NCBI GenBank assembly: GCA_017379955.1
Contig: JAFNVE010000028.1
Span: 1 to 6,061 of the forward strand
From: Tidjanibacter sp.
GTDB taxonomy: Bacteria; Bacteroidota; Bacteroidia; Bacteroidales; Rikenellaceae
Length of the DNA: 6,061 nt
Direction: 5' to 3'
The notes below the pieces were generated by a model that searched no databases, was not told the DNA's origin, and worked only from the letters and a program-made list of their open reading frames with translations. Below, in pieces: positions 1 to 6,061 of the stretch (position 1 is its first letter; every line of letters starts with the position of its first letter). The position numbers were made by a program, and so were the translations under genes.

Positions 1-257
1 GTAGCACCACCGATACGACGGCTCTTAACCTCAACCTGGGGAGTGATGTTCTCCAAGGCCTGTTTCCAAATCTCCAGAGGAGCCTTATCTGCATCCTTCA
101 TCTTCTCGCCCACGATATCCAATGCATCATAGAAAATCGTGTACGCAATACTCTTCTTACCGTCAACCATCAAATTGTTCACAAATCTCGTTACCATTAC
201 GTCCGAGAATTTGGGGTCCGGAAGTAGAATTCGCTTTTTAGGCTTAGCTTTTCTCAT
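1..257 (-). CDS. rpsG: 30S ribosomal protein S7 (partial, N-terminal part)
   Basis: This is the N-terminal portion of ribosomal protein S7, which nucleates assembly of the 30S head by binding the 3' major domain of 16S rRNA and sits near the E site and mRNA exit. The minus-strand reading starts at the ATG at 257-255 with MRKAKPKKR, a basic start typical of S7. It continues through [11 protein letters not shown] and ends in the hallmark [11 protein letters not shown] just before the window edge. About 85 codons are present out of roughly 155-160 usual for the family, so the gene is truncated by the window, not broken. It begins 39 bases after the rpsL stop in the same direction, the classic str operon order, and fusA probably follows outside the window. 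The short A/T-rich spacer shows no promoter and no Shine-Dalgarno, so co-transcription with rpsL is inferred. Identification is secure. Confidence 0.96.
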   Translation of the reverse strand, partial: MRKAKPKKRILLPDPKFSDVMVTRFVNNLMVDGKKSIAYTIFYDALDIVGEKMKDADKAPLEIWKQALENITPQVEVKSRRIGGA

Positions 258-296
258 TGTCTTGTTTAATTTTTAGTCGTTAAAATAGTTAGAGTG

Positions 297-680
297 TTAC
301 TTTTTGGCAGCTTTGGGTCTCTTAGCACCATACTTCGAGCGACGCTGACGACGACCGTCAACACCTGCACTATCAAGCGCACCACGAACGAGGTGATAAC
401 GTACACCGGGGAGGTCCTTCACACGACCACCGCGTACCAAAACGATGGAGTGCTCCTGCAAGTTGTGACCCTCGCCAGGGATGTAGGCATTCACCTCTTT
501 CTGGTTGGTCAACTTCACACGAGCTACCTTACGCATTGCCGAGTTAGGTTTCTTAGGGGTGGTGGTGTAAACACGCACACAAACACCTCGGCGCTGCGGA
601 CATGCATCAAGCGCGGGAGCCTTACTCTTGAACTCCAACTGCACTCTTCCTTTTCTTACTAACTGTTGAATAGTTGGCAT
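297..680 (-). CDS. rpsL: 30S ribosomal protein S12
   Basis: This is a complete 127-residue S12, the small-subunit protein at the decoding centre that influences accuracy and is the classic site of streptomycin resistance mutations. Visible landmarks are [12 protein letters not shown] at the start, [29 protein letters not shown] in the middle (split here only in naming: CPQRRG near 27-32, TPKKPNSA at 41-48), the loop [14 protein letters not shown] (83-96) and a basic tail. Lys43 and Lys88, the common streptomycin-resistance positions in E. coli numbering that includes Met1, are both wild-type lysine. Asp89, the residue methylthiolated in many bacteria, is also present. The length is near the usual 123-135. 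The ATG start is supported by the family N-terminus. An AAAGGA motif (691-696) lies 10 bases upstream, a possible weak ribosome-binding site. A phylum-type promoter lies at 753-782, giving a leader of about 67 bases. It is the first gene of the str operon, followed by rpsG. Confidence 0.98.
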   Translation of the reverse strand: MPTIQQLVRKGRVQLEFKSKAPALDACPQRRGVCVRVYTTTPKKPNSAMRKVARVKLTNQKEVNAYIPGEGHNLQEHSIVLVRGGRVKDLPGVRYHLVRGALDSAGVDGRRQRRSKYGAKRPKAAKK

Positions 681-732
681 TTTTTACTTGTCCTTTAAGT
701 TTTTAATTGATTTTGAATTGTTTATCTCGTTT

Positions 733-748
733 CCCGCTCTCTTGCGGG
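733..748 (-). promoter_or_regulatory. Hairpin at predicted 5' end of the rpsL mRNA
   Basis: The minus strand reads CCCGC, six loop bases AAGAGA, then GCGGG: a perfect five-pair GC-rich stem. It begins within a few bases of the transcription start predicted from the -7 element. A hairpin there could protect the 5' end of the messenger or contribute to control of S12/S7 synthesis. Function is inference; only the inverted repeat is seen. Confidence 0.5.
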
Positions 749-752
749 CGTG

Positions 753-782
753 CAAAGATACGCATTTTTTTTGATATACAAT
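753..782 (-). promoter_or_regulatory. rpsL (str operon) promoter, Bacteroidota type
   Basis: On the minus strand, positions 760-753 read TATCTTTG, an exact match to the Bacteroidota -7 consensus TAnnTTTG. An ATTG at 782-779 sits 18 bases upstream and fits the -33 TTG/TTTG element. Further upstream, an A7 tract (minus strand of 796-802) may act like an UP element. The expected transcription start is about 746-749, giving a leader of about 67 bases before the rpsL ATG. The motif match is seen directly. Use by the primary sigma factor is inferred from what is known for Bacteroides promoters. Confidence 0.8.
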
Positions 783-980
783 ATATATAGCGAACTTTTT
801 TTGCTCTACCCCCCACATTTTTCAGCATTTTAGCCCTGTTTTGGGCCCCTTTTCGGTTTGAGGTCTATTCTTTTTTCTTATAATTTCCGTAAAACTATTG
901 TTTTCGCTTATCGCACAACCACACCACCCCACTCCACCTTCCTCACTTTCAGCCACTTGATACGAAAATGTAAAAAAATG

Positions 981-1012
981 TTGGGGAATTGTAGAATTGT
1001 TTCGTAACTTTG
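981..1012 (+). promoter_or_regulatory. leuS promoter, Bacteroidota type
   Basis: TAACTTTG at 1005-1012 matches the -7 consensus TAnnTTTG exactly. TTG at 981-983 lies 21 bases upstream and fits the -33 element. A-rich sequence just upstream (965-978) includes two AAAATGT copies with a 10-base period and could serve as an UP-like element. The start of transcription is expected near 1017-1020, leaving a leader of about 45 bases before leuS. The promoter may also serve dnaX and tyrS, since no equally good promoter was found between those genes. Confidence 0.8.
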
Positions 1013-1027
1013 CACGATAAAGTGCAA
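1010..1027 (+). repeat. Perfect inverted repeat over the leuS -7 element and start site
   Basis: TTGCAC (1010-1015), six bases GATAAA, then GTGCAA (1022-1027) form a perfect 6-base inverted repeat. The left arm overlaps the last bases of the -7 element, and the predicted transcription start falls in the spacer. The position would suit an operator bound by a dimeric repressor. A six-base palindrome can also arise by chance, and no regulator is known from this window. Confidence 0.4.
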
Positions 1028-1062
1028 CTATTTCAACTGAGATAAGAACAATTTTTTACACT

Positions 1063-3816
1063 ATGGAGTACAATTTCAAGGAGATAGAAGGTAAATGGCA
1101 AGCCGCTTGGCGCGAGCAGGGCATCTACCGAGTAGAGGTCGATTCCTCGAAACCCAAATTCTACGTTTTGGACATGTTCCCCTACCCCTCGGGTGCGGGT
1201 CTTCATGTTGGTCACCCGCTCGGCTATATCGCCTCGGATATCTACACTCGCTACAAGCGATTGTGTGGCTTCAACGTACTCCACCCGATGGGCTACGACG
1301 CCTTCGGTCTGCCTGCTGAGCAGTATGCTATTCAGACCGGTCAGCACCCCGCTGTGACTACCGAGGAGAACATCGCTCGCTACCGCAGTCAGATGGACAA
1401 GATTGGTTTCAGTTACGATTGGAACAGAGAGGTACGCACTTGTGACCCTGAGTATTACAAGTGGACACAGTGGGCATTCCTCAAGATGTTTGACAGCTAC
1501 TATTGCAACACTGCCGACAAGGCACTCCCCATCTCCGACCTGGTGGCTCGTTTCGAGAAAAATGGTACCGAGGGTGTGGATGCAGCCTGCACCGAGCCTA
1601 TGAGTTTCACCGCTGCCGAGTGGGCAGAGATGAACGAGGCTGAGCGCGAGGCAGTATTGCAGAACTACCGCCTTGCATTCCGCGCCGACACTATGGTGAA
1701 CTGGTGTCCCGCACTTGGCACCGTATTGGCTAACGACGAGGTAAAAGATGGACTCTCGGAGCGTGGTGGTCACCCCGTTGAGCAGCGTCGTATGAAGCAG
1801 TGGTTGCTTCGCGTAACTGCCTATGCACAAAGACTTTTGGAGGGACTCGACAAGGTGGAGTGGAGTGAGTCGCTCAAAGAGATACAGCGCAACTGGATTG
1901 GTCGCAGCACCGGTGCGCAGATGTTCTTCCCCATCAAGGATAGCGACCGCAAGTTGGAGATTTTTACTACACGCGCAGATACCGTATTTGGTGTGACATT
2001 TATGGTGCTGGCACCTGAGCACGAGTGGGCATTGGAGTTGGCAACTCCCGAGCAGCGCGCTGCTGTTGAGGAGTACATCGAGCAGACCAAGAAACGCTCG
2101 GAGCGTGAGCGTATTGCCGAGACCAAGCGAGTAACCGGCGTATTTACCGGTGCGTATGCTTGCAATCCCTTCAACGGCAAGGAGATTCCAATCTATCTTA
2201 GCGACTATGTTCTGGCGGGTTATGGTACGGGTGCTATTATGGCTGTGCCTGCACACGACTCGCGCGACTGGGCATTTGCACGCCACTTCGAACTCGACAT
2301 CATCCCCGTTGTTGAGGGTGGTGATGTAGAGGTTGAGAGCTACGATGCCAAGAGCGGAAAACTTATCAATTCTGAGTTCCTCACCGGCCTCGATGTAAAG
2401 GAGGCAATCGAGCGAATGCTGGACGAGGTTGAGGCTCGCGGAATTGGTGCTCGCAAGGTAAATTATCGTCTGCGTGACGCTATCTTCAGCCGTCAGCGTT
2501 ATTGGGGTGAGCCTTTCCCCGTATACTATAAGGATGATGTGGCATATCCTCTGAGTATGGAGGTGTTGCCTCTGTGTCTGCCCTCCGTTAAGGACTTTGG
2601 CCCAACAGAGCAGGGTGAGCCACCACTCGCAAGAGTAGAGGATTGGAAGTATGATGGTTATCCTCTGGAACTGAGCACAATGCCCGGTTTTGCAGGTTCG
2701 TCGGCATACTATCTCCGCTATATGGATCCTCACAACTCGGAGGCTCTTGTAAGCCCCGAGGCAAACCAGTATTGGAGAAATGTTGACCTCTATGTGGGCG
2801 GTATCGAGCACGCAACAGGTCACCTTATCTACTCACGATTCTGGAACAAATTCCTCTTCGACCTCGGTTATGTTTGCGAGGAGGAGCCCTTCAAGAAGTT
2901 GGTAAATCAGGGTATGATTCAGGGTCGTAGTAACTTCGTATATCGCGTGGTTGGAACGAACAAATTCGTGTCGCTCGGTCTGCGTGGCAACTACGACACC
3001 CAAGAGATTCACGTTGATGTAAATATCGTGCGCAACGATGTGCTCGACCTCGACGCTTTCCGCGCTTGGCGACCCGAGTTCCGCGACGCTGAGTTCATCC
3101 TCGAAGATGGCAAGTATATCTGCGGTTGGGCGATTGAGAAGATGAGTAAGTCGATGTACAACGTTGTCAACCCCGACTATATCGTTGAGCGTTACGGCGC
3201 CGACACTCTGCGTATGTATGAGATGTTCCTCGGCCCGTTGGAGCAGAGCAAGCCCTGGGATACCAATGGTATCGATGGCGTGCATAAGTTCCTCCGCAGG
3301 GTTTGGAACCGCTTCTACGACCGCGATGGCAACTTCCTCGTTACCGACGAGAAACCCACCGCTGCCGAGTTGAAGACCCTGCACAAGACCATCAAGAAGG
3401 TGCGCGAGGATATCGAGAACTTCTCGTACAACACCTCGGTTAGTGCCTTTATGATTTGTCTTAACGAACTTGGCGACTGCTCCAAGCGTGAGATTCTGGA
3501 GCCTCTGGTGGTACTGCTCGCACCCTTCACTCCCCACATCAGCGAGGAGTTGTGGCACGCCCTCGGCAACGAGAGCTCGGTATGCACCGCAAGTTACCCC
3601 GAGTGCAACCCCGACTACTTGGTGGAGAGTAGCTTCGAGTATCCCGTATCGGTAAATGGTAAGTTGCGCTTCAAGAAGACTCTCCCCGTTGGTATCAGCA
3701 AGGAGGAGATTGAGGCAGCAGTATTGGCCGACGAGATGGCTCAGAAATATACCGGTGGTGCAGCACCCAAGAAGGTGATTGTAGTACCCGGCAAGATTAT
3801 TAATATCGTTATCTAA
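1063..3816 (+). CDS. leuS: Leucine--tRNA ligase (leucyl-tRNA synthetase)
   Basis: This cytoplasmic class I aminoacyl-tRNA synthetase charges tRNA-Leu with leucine using ATP and edits misacylated products. The protein has 917 residues against 860 in E. coli. The Rossmann signature HVGH is at 48-51 after [12 protein letters not shown] is at 213-216. The CP1 editing domain shows TTRADT at 302-307 (Thr307 aligning with the specificity threonine T252 of E. coli) and AVPAHDSRD at 394-402, with the conserved Asp402. SRQRYWG is at 476-482. A leucine-specific insert region precedes KMSKS at 693-697, and the C-terminal half has the helical anticodon-binding domain. The extra length lies mainly in a segment at about 150-205, before NWCP; as I recall, Bacteroidota LeuRS proteins commonly have it. 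The ATG start gives the family N-terminus [13 protein letters not shown], and no Shine-Dalgarno is visible. All catalytic motifs are intact, so the enzyme should be active. dnaX follows 133 bases downstream across a large palindrome. Confidence 0.98.
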   Translation: MEYNFKEIEGKWQAAWREQGIYRVEVDSSKPKFYVLDMFPYPSGAGLHVGHPLGYIASDIYTRYKRLCGFNVLHPMGYDAFGLPAEQYAIQTGQHPAVTTEENIARYRSQMDKIGFSYDWNREVRTCDPEYYKWTQWAFLKMFDSYYCNTADKALPISDLVARFEKNGTEGVDAACTEPMSFTAAEWAEMNEAEREAVLQNYRLAFRADTMVNWCPALGTVLANDEVKDGLSERGGHPVEQRRMKQWLLRVTAYAQRLLEGLDKVEWSESLKEIQRNWIGRSTGAQMFFPIKDSDRKLEIFTTRADTVFGVTFMVLAPEHEWALELATPEQRAAVEEYIEQTKKRSERERIAETKRVTGVFTGAYACNPFNGKEIPIYLSDYVLAGYGTGAIMAVPAHDSRDWAFARHFELDIIPVVEGGDVEVESYDAKSGKLINSEFLTGLDVKEAIERMLDEVEARGIGARKVNYRLRDAIFSRQRYWGEPFPVYYKDDVAYPLSMEVLPLCLPSVKDFGPTEQGEPPLARVEDWKYDGYPLELSTMPGFAGSSAYYLRYMDPHNSEALVSPEANQYWRNVDLYVGGIEHATGHLIYSRFWNKFLFDLGYVCEEEPFKKLVNQGMIQGRSNFVYRVVGTNKFVSLGLRGNYDTQEIHVDVNIVRNDVLDLDAFRAWRPEFRDAEFILEDGKYICGWAIEKMSKSMYNVVNPDYIVERYGADTLRMYEMFLGPLEQSKPWDTNGIDGVHKFLRRVWNRFYDRDGNFLVTDEKPTAAELKTLHKTIKKVREDIENFSYNTSVSAFMICLNELGDCSKREILEPLVVLLAPFTPHISEELWHALGNESSVCTASYPECNPDYLVESSFEYPVSVNGKLRFKKTLPVGISKEEIEAAVLADEMAQKYTGGAAPKKVIVVPGKIINIVI

Positions 3817-3934
3817 AAGTTGTCTGATTGGTAAATTTTGCACTTCCTTTGTGAGTCGTCACCTTACATACACTTAGTATGCGCGGTTAGCCTCACTGCA
3901 CGAAGCCCAAAATTTCCTCAATCATATAACTTTT
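3815..3934. repeat. Long imperfect palindrome filling the leuS-dnaX gap
   Basis: Two arms, 3815-3871 and 3877-3934, are inverted copies of each other around a 5-base centre (ACTTA, 3872-3876). By hand alignment about 42 of 59 columns match. Perfect blocks from outside in are AAAAGTT (3815-3821) with AACTTTT (3928-3934), TGATTG (3825-3830) with CAATCA (3919-3924), AAATTTTG (3833-3840) with CAAAATTT (3908-3915), CTTC with GAAG, GTGAG (3851-3855) with CTCAC (3892-3896), ACC with GGT, and CATAC (3867-3871) with GTATG (3877-3881). It begins inside the leuS stop codon and ends 15 bases before dnaX. It could be a dispersed palindromic element of the REP or MITE kind, or a long RNA hairpin acting in termination or messenger processing. 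The 3' end AACTTTT resembles a terminator tail but is short. I do not recognise a named family. Confidence 0.75.
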
Positions 3935-3949
3935 CAAAAGTAAAGAAAT

Positions 3950-5692
3950 ATGGATAACTTCATCGTTTCGGCTCGAAAATACCGTCCAGCGACATTTCGT
4001 TCGGTGGTTGGTCAGAGCCAGGTGACAGAGACACTTAAAAATGCGATACAGCGCGGGCAGCTCGCTCACGCCTATCTCTTCTGCGGTCCGCGTGGCGTGG
4101 GCAAGACCACTTGCGCCCGTATCTTTGCAAAGGCTATCAACTGCTCCAACCCCGTGGATAACGAGGCTTGTGGCGAGTGCGAGTCGTGCAAGAGCTTCAA
4201 CGAGGGACGCAGTTTCAACATCCACGAACTCGATGCTGCATCGAATACGGGTGTTGACAGTATTCGCGATCTTATTGACCAGGTGCGTGTCCCGCCCCAG
4301 GTTGGTCGTTACAGTGTCTTTATCATCGATGAGGTTCATATGCTCTCGCAGGCCGCCTTCAACGCCTTCCTCAAGACGCTCGAAGAGCCACCTGCACACG
4401 CTATCTTTATTCTCGCAACAACCGAGAAACACAAGATACTCCCCACCATCCTCTCGCGATGCCAGATCTACGATTTCAATCGTATCAAGGTAGAGGATGC
4501 TGTTGATTATCTGCGATATATCGCCCAACAGGAGGGCGTTGAGAGCGACGACGAATCGCTCAACCTGATTGCCCAAAAGGCAGACGGAGCAATGCGTGAT
4601 GCACTCTCGATGTTTGACAAGGCGGTGGCATTTTGCAGTGGCAAGTTGGAGTTCAAGAGTGTGGCGCACACCCTCAACGTACTCGACTACGACACCTACT
4701 TCCGCGCCCTTGCACTCATCAAGGCGGGCGACTACCAGCAGTTGCTGCTGATGCTCGACGAGGTGTTGCGTAGCGGTTTCTCCGCATCAACCTTCCTGAG
4801 CGGTCTGCTCGACCACCTGCGCGACCTGCTCATCTGCAAGAGTCCGCAGACGGTGTCACTGCTCGAACTGAGCGGCTCGATAGCCGAGAGGTACAAGATG
4901 CAGAGTGGCGAGTGGAGTCCCGACGCGCTCTTCGACCTGATGTCGCTACTCTCGGAGGTTGAGATAACGCTTCGCTCGGCAACAAATCAACGATTGCACA
5001 TTGAGTTGGGTCTTATGAAGGCTTGCTCGATGGGCGAAAAAAAAAATGACTTTGACGAGGTAGGTTTCACCCTGCCAGAGTTACTGCCCGACGTAGCGAC
5101 AGGCGCGCAAAGCACTGAGAGAGTGCAGGTTGTAACACCAGCACCCGCAAAGGCAGCGGAGAATCCCGCACCGACAGCACCTGCCGCCACACAACCCGCT
5201 CCCCAGCAGGCAGCCCCTGCACCCACGCCTCAAAGGGCGACCTCGACAGCGATGTTGGGTGTCTCGATTGGCGCAGTGCTGAGTGGCGCACACGCCGAGC
5301 AGATAGAGGCCGAGGAGAAGGGCCCGACCCACATCGACCCTCAGAGCGAGGAGAAGATGACAGCAGCACGCGACGCCTTCCTTGAGAAGTTGAAGAGTAG
5401 CCGTCCTCGTCTGGCGATTGCACTCTCGGCAATGACGGTGAGCGAGAATAAGATTTGTGCCACCGTACCATCGTTGCCCCTCTACGAGGAGTTGATGCGC
5501 AACCGAGGCGAGATTGTCAGCGCGATGACCGAGGTATCGGGAGTCGATGGTTTGATTGAGGTGGAGATAACGATTGTGGAGACAAAGGAGAACTCCCGCC
5601 CCATCACCCGCGAGGACCGCTACGCCTACCTGGTGCAGCGTAATCCCGAGTTGAAGGAACTGATTCGCAGCCTCGATTTGGAGGTTGAGTAA
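3950..5692 (+). CDS. dnaX: DNA polymerase III subunit tau/gamma (clamp loader ATPase)
   Basis: DnaX is the ATPase of the clamp-loader complex that opens the beta clamp and places it on primed DNA. Its tau form also tethers polymerase cores and the helicase. The 580-residue product shows Walker A GPRGVGKTT at 46-54, four zinc-binding cysteines at 65, 74, 77 and 80, Walker B DEVH at 127-130, a sensor 1 region LATTEKHK (155-162) and the arginine-finger SRC motif at 169-171. A collar domain follows, ending near 360. Then come a Pro/Ala-rich linker (about 394-430) and a C-terminal tau domain from about 466. E. coli tau is 643 aa. The ATG at 3950 gives the canonical MDNFIVSARKYRPATF start, with an A-rich leader and no Shine-Dalgarno. 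An A10 run falls at codons 363-366, at the end of the collar, where slippage would yield a gamma-like short form. tyrS follows 49 bases later. Confidence 0.97.
   Translation: MDNFIVSARKYRPATFRSVVGQSQVTETLKNAIQRGQLAHAYLFCGPRGVGKTTCARIFAKAINCSNPVDNEACGECESCKSFNEGRSFNIHELDAASNTGVDSIRDLIDQVRVPPQVGRYSVFIIDEVHMLSQAAFNAFLKTLEEPPAHAIFILATTEKHKILPTILSRCQIYDFNRIKVEDAVDYLRYIAQQEGVESDDESLNLIAQKADGAMRDALSMFDKAVAFCSGKLEFKSVAHTLNVLDYDTYFRALALIKAGDYQQLLLMLDEVLRSGFSASTFLSGLLDHLRDLLICKSPQTVSLLELSGSIAERYKMQSGEWSPDALFDLMSLLSEVEITLRSATNQRLHIELGLMKACSMGEKKNDFDEVGFTLPELLPDVATGAQSTERVQVVTPAPAKAAENPAPTAPAATQPAPQQAAPAPTPQRATSTAMLGVSIGAVLSGAHAEQIEAEEKGPTHIDPQSEEKMTAARDAFLEKLKSSRPRLAIALSAMTVSENKICATVPSLPLYEELMRNRGEIVSAMTEVSGVDGLIEVEITIVETKENSRPITREDRYAYLVQRNPELKELIRSLDLEVE
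5037..5049 (+). promoter_or_regulatory. A10 slippery run with immediate TGA in the -1 frame (predicted tau/gamma switch)
   Basis: Ten consecutive A residues (5037-5046), the longest homopolymer in the window, are followed directly by TGA out of frame. The normal frame reads GAA AAA AAA AAT GAC. After a -1 ribosomal shift, or one extra A in the messenger, the reading is AAA AAA AAA TGA, ending a protein of about 366 residues. Loss of one A gives ATG ACT TTG ACG AGG TAG, ending at 370 residues (TAG at 5061-5063). Either product would keep the ATPase and collar domains and lose the linker and tau domain. E. coli dnaX uses -1 frameshifting at a different A-rich site, and Thermus thermophilus dnaX uses slippage on a run of nine A. 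That this run works the same way is inference. Confidence 0.72.
5059..5076 (+). promoter_or_regulatory. Candidate stimulatory hairpin downstream of the dnaX A10 run
   Basis: GGTAGG (5059-5064) can pair with CCTGCC (5071-5076) as six base pairs, one of them G-U, around a six-base loop. The stem starts 12 bases after the last A of the run. Frameshift sites often have a hairpin just downstream, though usually nearer (about 5-9 bases). The stem is short, so it may be coincidental, and slippage by RNA polymerase would not need it. Confidence 0.35.
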
Positions 5693-5741
5693 AAAATTGG
5701 CTAAAAATAGAAACAAGATAAATAGATAAAAAAGTAGAAAA

Positions 5742-6061
5742 ATGGCAAAGAATTTTGTTAAGGAGTTAGAGTGGAGAGGCATGATCCAGGATATGATGCC
5801 CGGCTTGGAGGAACAACTCGCAAAGGAGATGACCACCGCCTATGTTGGTATCGACCCCACTGCTGACTCGCTCCACATCGGACACCTTGTAAGTGTAATG
5901 ATTCTCAAACACTTCCAGCACTGCGGTCACCGTCCCATCGCTCTGGTGGGTGGTGCTACCGGTATGATTGGCGACCCCTCGGGCAAGTCGCTCGAGAGAA
6001 ACCTGCTCGATGAGCAGACCCTCCGCCACAACCAGGAGGCTATCAAGCGTCAGCTCTCGAA
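5742..6061 (+). CDS. tyrS: Tyrosine--tRNA ligase (partial, N-terminal part)
   Basis: This is the start of tyrosyl-tRNA synthetase, the class I enzyme that activates tyrosine with ATP and charges tRNA-Tyr in the cytoplasm. About 106 codons are present of the roughly 400-430 usual; the gene runs off the window end with an open frame. The N-terminus [21 protein letters not shown] is followed by [17 protein letters not shown], with Tyr34 and Asp38 at positions typical for tyrosine recognition and the HIGH motif at 45-48. [17 protein letters not shown] follows (about 67-83), also diagnostic of TyrRS. The ATG at 5742 fits the family start. It lies 49 bases after the dnaX stop in an A-rich spacer (5693-5741) with no TAnnTTTG promoter and no Shine-Dalgarno, so it is probably transcribed together with dnaX. 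The second half, including the KMSKS-type loop and the S4-like tRNA-binding domain, is outside the window. Confidence 0.96.
   Translation, partial: MAKNFVKELEWRGMIQDMMPGLEEQLAKEMTTAYVGIDPTADSLHIGHLVSVMILKHFQHCGHRPIALVGGATGMIGDPSGKSLERNLLDEQTLRHNQEAIKRQLS

Larger units (their letters stand above)
681..1062. other. Divergent intergenic region between rpsL and leuS
   Basis: This 382-base gap contains no convincing gene on either strand. It holds two divergent promoters: one for the str operon near 753-782 reading left and one for leuS near 981-1012 reading right. Their predicted start sites are about 270 bases apart. The middle (about 790-960) is rich in T and C on the plus strand, with runs such as seven T at 796-802 and a 38-base stretch without any G at 914-951. 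I see no tRNA, no open reading frame with a plausible start, and no strong terminator in it. Confidence 0.8.

Noticed and set aside
294..662. 122-codon plus-strand frame across rpsL
   Set aside because: It is a mirror of the highly conserved S12 gene, which explains the region fully.
297..680. Possible streptomycin-resistance change in S12
   Set aside because: Lys43 and Lys88 are both wild type, so nothing in this gene suggests resistance.
1033..2823. 596-codon open frame on the minus strand opposite leuS
   Set aside because: It lies wholly antisense to a LeuRS with every catalytic motif intact, has no recognisable domain, and arises because the sense strand rarely uses codons that read as stops in reverse.
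3833..3840. AAATTTTG after leuS as a possible -7 element
   Set aside because: The first T of the consensus is missing and the nearest upstream TTG elements are badly spaced. It is one of the palindrome's paired blocks.
2833..3843. 336-codon open frame on the minus strand opposite the end of leuS
   Set aside because: It is an antisense shadow of leuS starting within the intergenic palindrome, with no family features.
3927..3934. TAACTTTT before dnaX as a possible -7 element
   Set aside because: It differs from TAnnTTTG at the last base, has no TTG at the right distance upstream, would leave a leader of only about 10 bases, and is already explained as an arm of the palindrome.
5037..5046. A10 run as a sequencing error or a true gene-breaking frameshift
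   Set aside because: The normal frame reads through the run into a recognisable Pro/Ala linker and tau C-terminal domain, so the length of ten is consistent with an intact gene.
5081..5836. 251-codon minus-strand frame over the dnaX C-terminus and tyrS start
   Set aside because: It is cysteine- and arginine-rich, composition typical of the reverse of the Pro/Ala linker, and is antisense to two recognised genes.

Overview
The window looks like chromosomal housekeeping DNA from a member of the Bacteroidota, most likely order Bacteroidales. Three things support this. Both clear promoters carry the phylum's unusual -7 element (TAnnTTTG) instead of a TATAAT box. The genes mostly lack Shine-Dalgarno sequences and have A/T-rich leaders. 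The protein sequences (S12, S7, and a LeuRS with an insertion of roughly 40-50 residues before its NWCP motif) look Bacteroidales-like. A Rikenellaceae/Alistipes-type organism is a guess from moderate GC and GAG-rich codon use, not something the sequence proves.

Layout. The left end (1-680) is the start of a str operon on the minus strand: rpsL (S12, complete), then rpsG (S7, cut by the window edge). A 382-base divergent intergenic region (681-1062) holds the rpsL promoter firing left and the leuS promoter firing right. On the plus strand follow leuS (leucyl-tRNA synthetase, complete), dnaX (DNA polymerase III clamp-loader tau/gamma subunit, complete) and tyrS (tyrosyl-tRNA synthetase, cut by the window end). 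All five genes serve translation or replication. No mobile-element gene, tRNA, rRNA or CRISPR array was seen.

Two signals stand out from this otherwise ordinary layout. First, dnaX contains a run of ten A residues (5037-5046) at the junction between the clamp-loader core and the tau-specific C-terminal part. Both alternative frames stop within 17 bases after the run, and the -1 frame stops immediately at TGA. This is the arrangement expected if the organism makes a short gamma-like protein (about 366-370 aa) beside full-length tau (580 aa) by ribosomal frameshifting or transcriptional slippage. A small hairpin lies 12 bases downstream. Second, most of the leuS-dnaX gap is a roughly 120-base imperfect palindrome (3815-3934) with arms of 57 and 58 bases. 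It starts inside the leuS stop codon and ends 15 bases before the dnaX start. It resembles a dispersed palindromic repeat or a long RNA hairpin, and I do not recognise it as a named family.

Smaller observations are a hairpin at the predicted 5' end of the rpsL mRNA, an inverted repeat across the leuS -7 element, and a 38-base stretch without G in the divergent intergenic region.
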